Part shown: positions 62,583-64,000 of the stretch, piece after piece
How the letters are laid out: each line of letters starts with the position of its first letter
How positions within the stretch are numbered: position 1 is the first letter of the stretch
From: Psoroptes ovis
Taxonomy: Eukaryota; Arthropoda; Arachnida; Sarcoptiformes; Psoroptidae
DNA length: 64,000 nt
Direction: 5' to 3'
Assembly: GCA_002943765.1 (NCBI GenBank)
Contig: PQWQ01000005.1
Coordinates: 3,473,001-3,537,000, forward strand
Program-made: the position numbers and the translations under genes
The notes under the pieces: model-generated
Databases searched by the model: none
Seen by the model: only the letters and a program-made list of their open reading frames with translations
What the model was told of the DNA's origin: nothing

Positions 62583-63677
62583 ATGGAATCGTTGATTGAA
62601 GATCGAAAATTATCAACAACTCATCAACACCATTATCACCAACATCAACAACACCAACAACAATCGAAAAAGTTTACTTTGTTAATCATTTCATTAATTA
62701 TAACGATAATTATTCAAGAAACAGTGACAACAATCGTTGTATCGGCATCGACAATACAATCATCGAATAATAACAATGATAATAATAATCAATTACAATT
62801 TGAAAAACGTCAACCAATACCGATGCCAAGAATCGGGCGATCAGATGATAAACGGCAAAGTATAATACCGGCACCAAGAATTGGTAGACGTAATGAAAAA
62901 CGAGCAGACAATAATGGTGGTGGTGGTGATGGTCAACATCAAACATCTTCGATTGATTGTTCATTGAATCCTGAATTATGTAAGTTGTTTGTTTGAATTT
63001 GAATTTGAATTTATTTGATTTGATCGAATGTCATTGTTTAATTCAATCGAATCTTTTGATCATTTCATTTTGTATTTAAAATTTCACCAGGTGAAAATTA
63101 TGAAACAGTCATGATGAGCAACAATGGTGCTGGCAGCGGTGGCGGTGGTGGTGGTAATGAACAAGAAAATTTAATCGAACCATTGGACATACAGCTTCGG
63201 GCAGCATTCATACCACGTCTTGGTAAACGTTCGATATCATCATCATCATCGTCATCTTTATCACCATCATCATTACATCAAAGATTTCAACCACAATTAA
63301 ATGATTTAATTGATTTATATCATTCCGATTATTTATCACCAAGACATTCGACATCGTCGAATACTGATGATGACAATGATTATTATGATGATATGAATAG
63401 TAACAACGTCAACAACAATGAAATCAATCAATTTCAACCACAACAACAACAGCAGCAACCGACAAAATCATCATTAAAGCAAATGGCATCGATTCGTGAT
63501 TATTTCGATCAACTTCAACAGCAACCACCAACAACATTGAACGAATTGATTAATCGTTATTATTTGTATCAAAATAATAAACGTGGAGCAGCAATACCAT
63601 ATACACCACGTATTGGCCGTGCAGTGTTTGCACCGAGAATCGGTAAAAAGGCAGCGTTTGTGCCGAGAATTGGATAA
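62583..63677 (+). CDS. Capa: CAPA/pyrokinin-type neuropeptide precursor
   Basis: Two exons, 62583-62979 and 63091-63677, join in frame (T/GT, Cys) to 327 residues. A hydrophobic signal segment (about 30-56: FTLLIISLIITIIIQE) follows a His/Gln-rich N-terminus. Six peptides end in PRI-G or PRL-G, the amidation signal: QPIPMPRIG (62811-62837), QSIIPAPRIG (62856-62885), AAFIPRLG (63201-63224), GAAIPYTPRIG (63585-63617), AVFAPRIG (63621-63644) and AAFVPRIG (63651-63674). Flanking KR, RR, KK or single R fit prohormone convertase cleavage. The first two begin with Gln and are probably pyroglutamylated. PxPRI-amide resembles chelicerate periviscerokinins (CAPA); the FIPRL form resembles pyrokinins. 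In arthropods these act on diuresis and muscle through G-protein-coupled receptors. Between the peptide groups is a CSLNPELC segment and long Ser/Asn/Gln-rich spacers. The stop codon directly follows the last Gly. Confidence 0.88.
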
Positions 63678-64000
63678 CTTCGAAATTCGAACACCGAACA
63701 ATATTAAATCATTTGTTATCATCATTCGTCTTAAAATTAAATGTCTTAATTATCGTCATTGTTTTTAATTATCATCAGCCGAAAATTGAACAAAAGAAAT
63801 ATAAAAAAAAATTTCAAACAAAAACGACCAACCAGCAAACATCATCATCATTATTATTATCATAAATTAATTAATTAATTATTACCATCATCAATTAATT
63901 ATCATCATCATTTTGCTTCCGGGGATTTGAAATTTATGGTCGATCCAATTAATTTCAAATAATTCCAGTTTCAATTATTCCCTCGATGTAAAATGAATGT
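63678..64000. other. 3' flank of the neuropeptide gene
   Basis: AT-rich sequence with TTAA and ATC repeats and an A-rich stretch near 63800 that may hold the poly(A) signal. No further coding signal is seen before the window ends. Confidence 0.5.

Noticed and set aside
1..64000. tRNA, rRNA or CRISPR features
   Set aside because: No cloverleaf with paired A and B box, no rRNA-like segment and no regularly spaced direct repeats were found by eye. A TTCGAATCC at 6412-6420 lies inside the last WDR6 exon and has no tRNA around it.

Overview
The window looks like nuclear DNA of a small, compact arthropod genome. It is very AT-rich, coding exons are broken by short introns (mostly 45-80 bp) with GT..AG borders, and codon use favours A/T in the third position. 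The protein set is animal (tetraspanin, beta-TrCP, exportin-7, AP-5 beta, glycogenin) and it includes a CAPA/pyrokinin-type neuropeptide precursor, which is an arthropod marker. Composition, intron size and the -PRI-amide peptides fit a chelicerate, most likely an astigmatid mite of the house-dust/scabies mite group. That placement is inference; no rRNA or mitochondrial marker is present to fix it.

Layout. 1-6.4 kb holds no recognised gene, only short hairpin transposon relics and one weak candidate exon. 6.4-11.8 kb carries three minus-strand genes: WDR6 (tRNA modification), MsrB (methionine sulfoxide reductase) and RPLP1 (ribosomal stalk). 13.5-20.5 kb is one long minus-strand gene for an unrecognised low-complexity, probably secreted protein of 1159 residues in four exons. 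20.5-28.4 kb is nearly gene-free. 28.5-35.7 kb holds AP5B1 (+) and XPO7 (-), convergent with only 176 bp between stop codons. 37.2-38.2 kb has a small unrecognised gene. 39.3-47.4 kb is dense: glycogenin (+), GTPBP2 (+), TMEM230 (-) and beta-TrCP/slimb (-). A tetraspanin (-) lies at 49.0-50.0 kb and mitochondrial ribosomal protein bS6m (+) at 52.9-53.4 kb. 53.4-62.5 kb is again gene-poor with repeats and a few patches of unusual composition. 62.6-63.7 kb is a two-exon neuropeptide precursor predicted to give six C-terminally amidated PRI/PRL peptides.

The genes are mostly unrelated housekeeping functions (translation and tRNA, vesicle traffic, nuclear export, glycogen priming, ubiquitin ligase); they are not an operon or a pathway cluster. 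I rebuilt the exon structures by hand. For every multi-exon gene called with high confidence the phases close in frame, and the predicted lengths match the families. The points most worth a second look are the neuropeptide precursor, the large unrecognised precursor with a duplicated LNPxNMxRRxR motif next to furin-like sites, and two families of short inverted-repeat elements.
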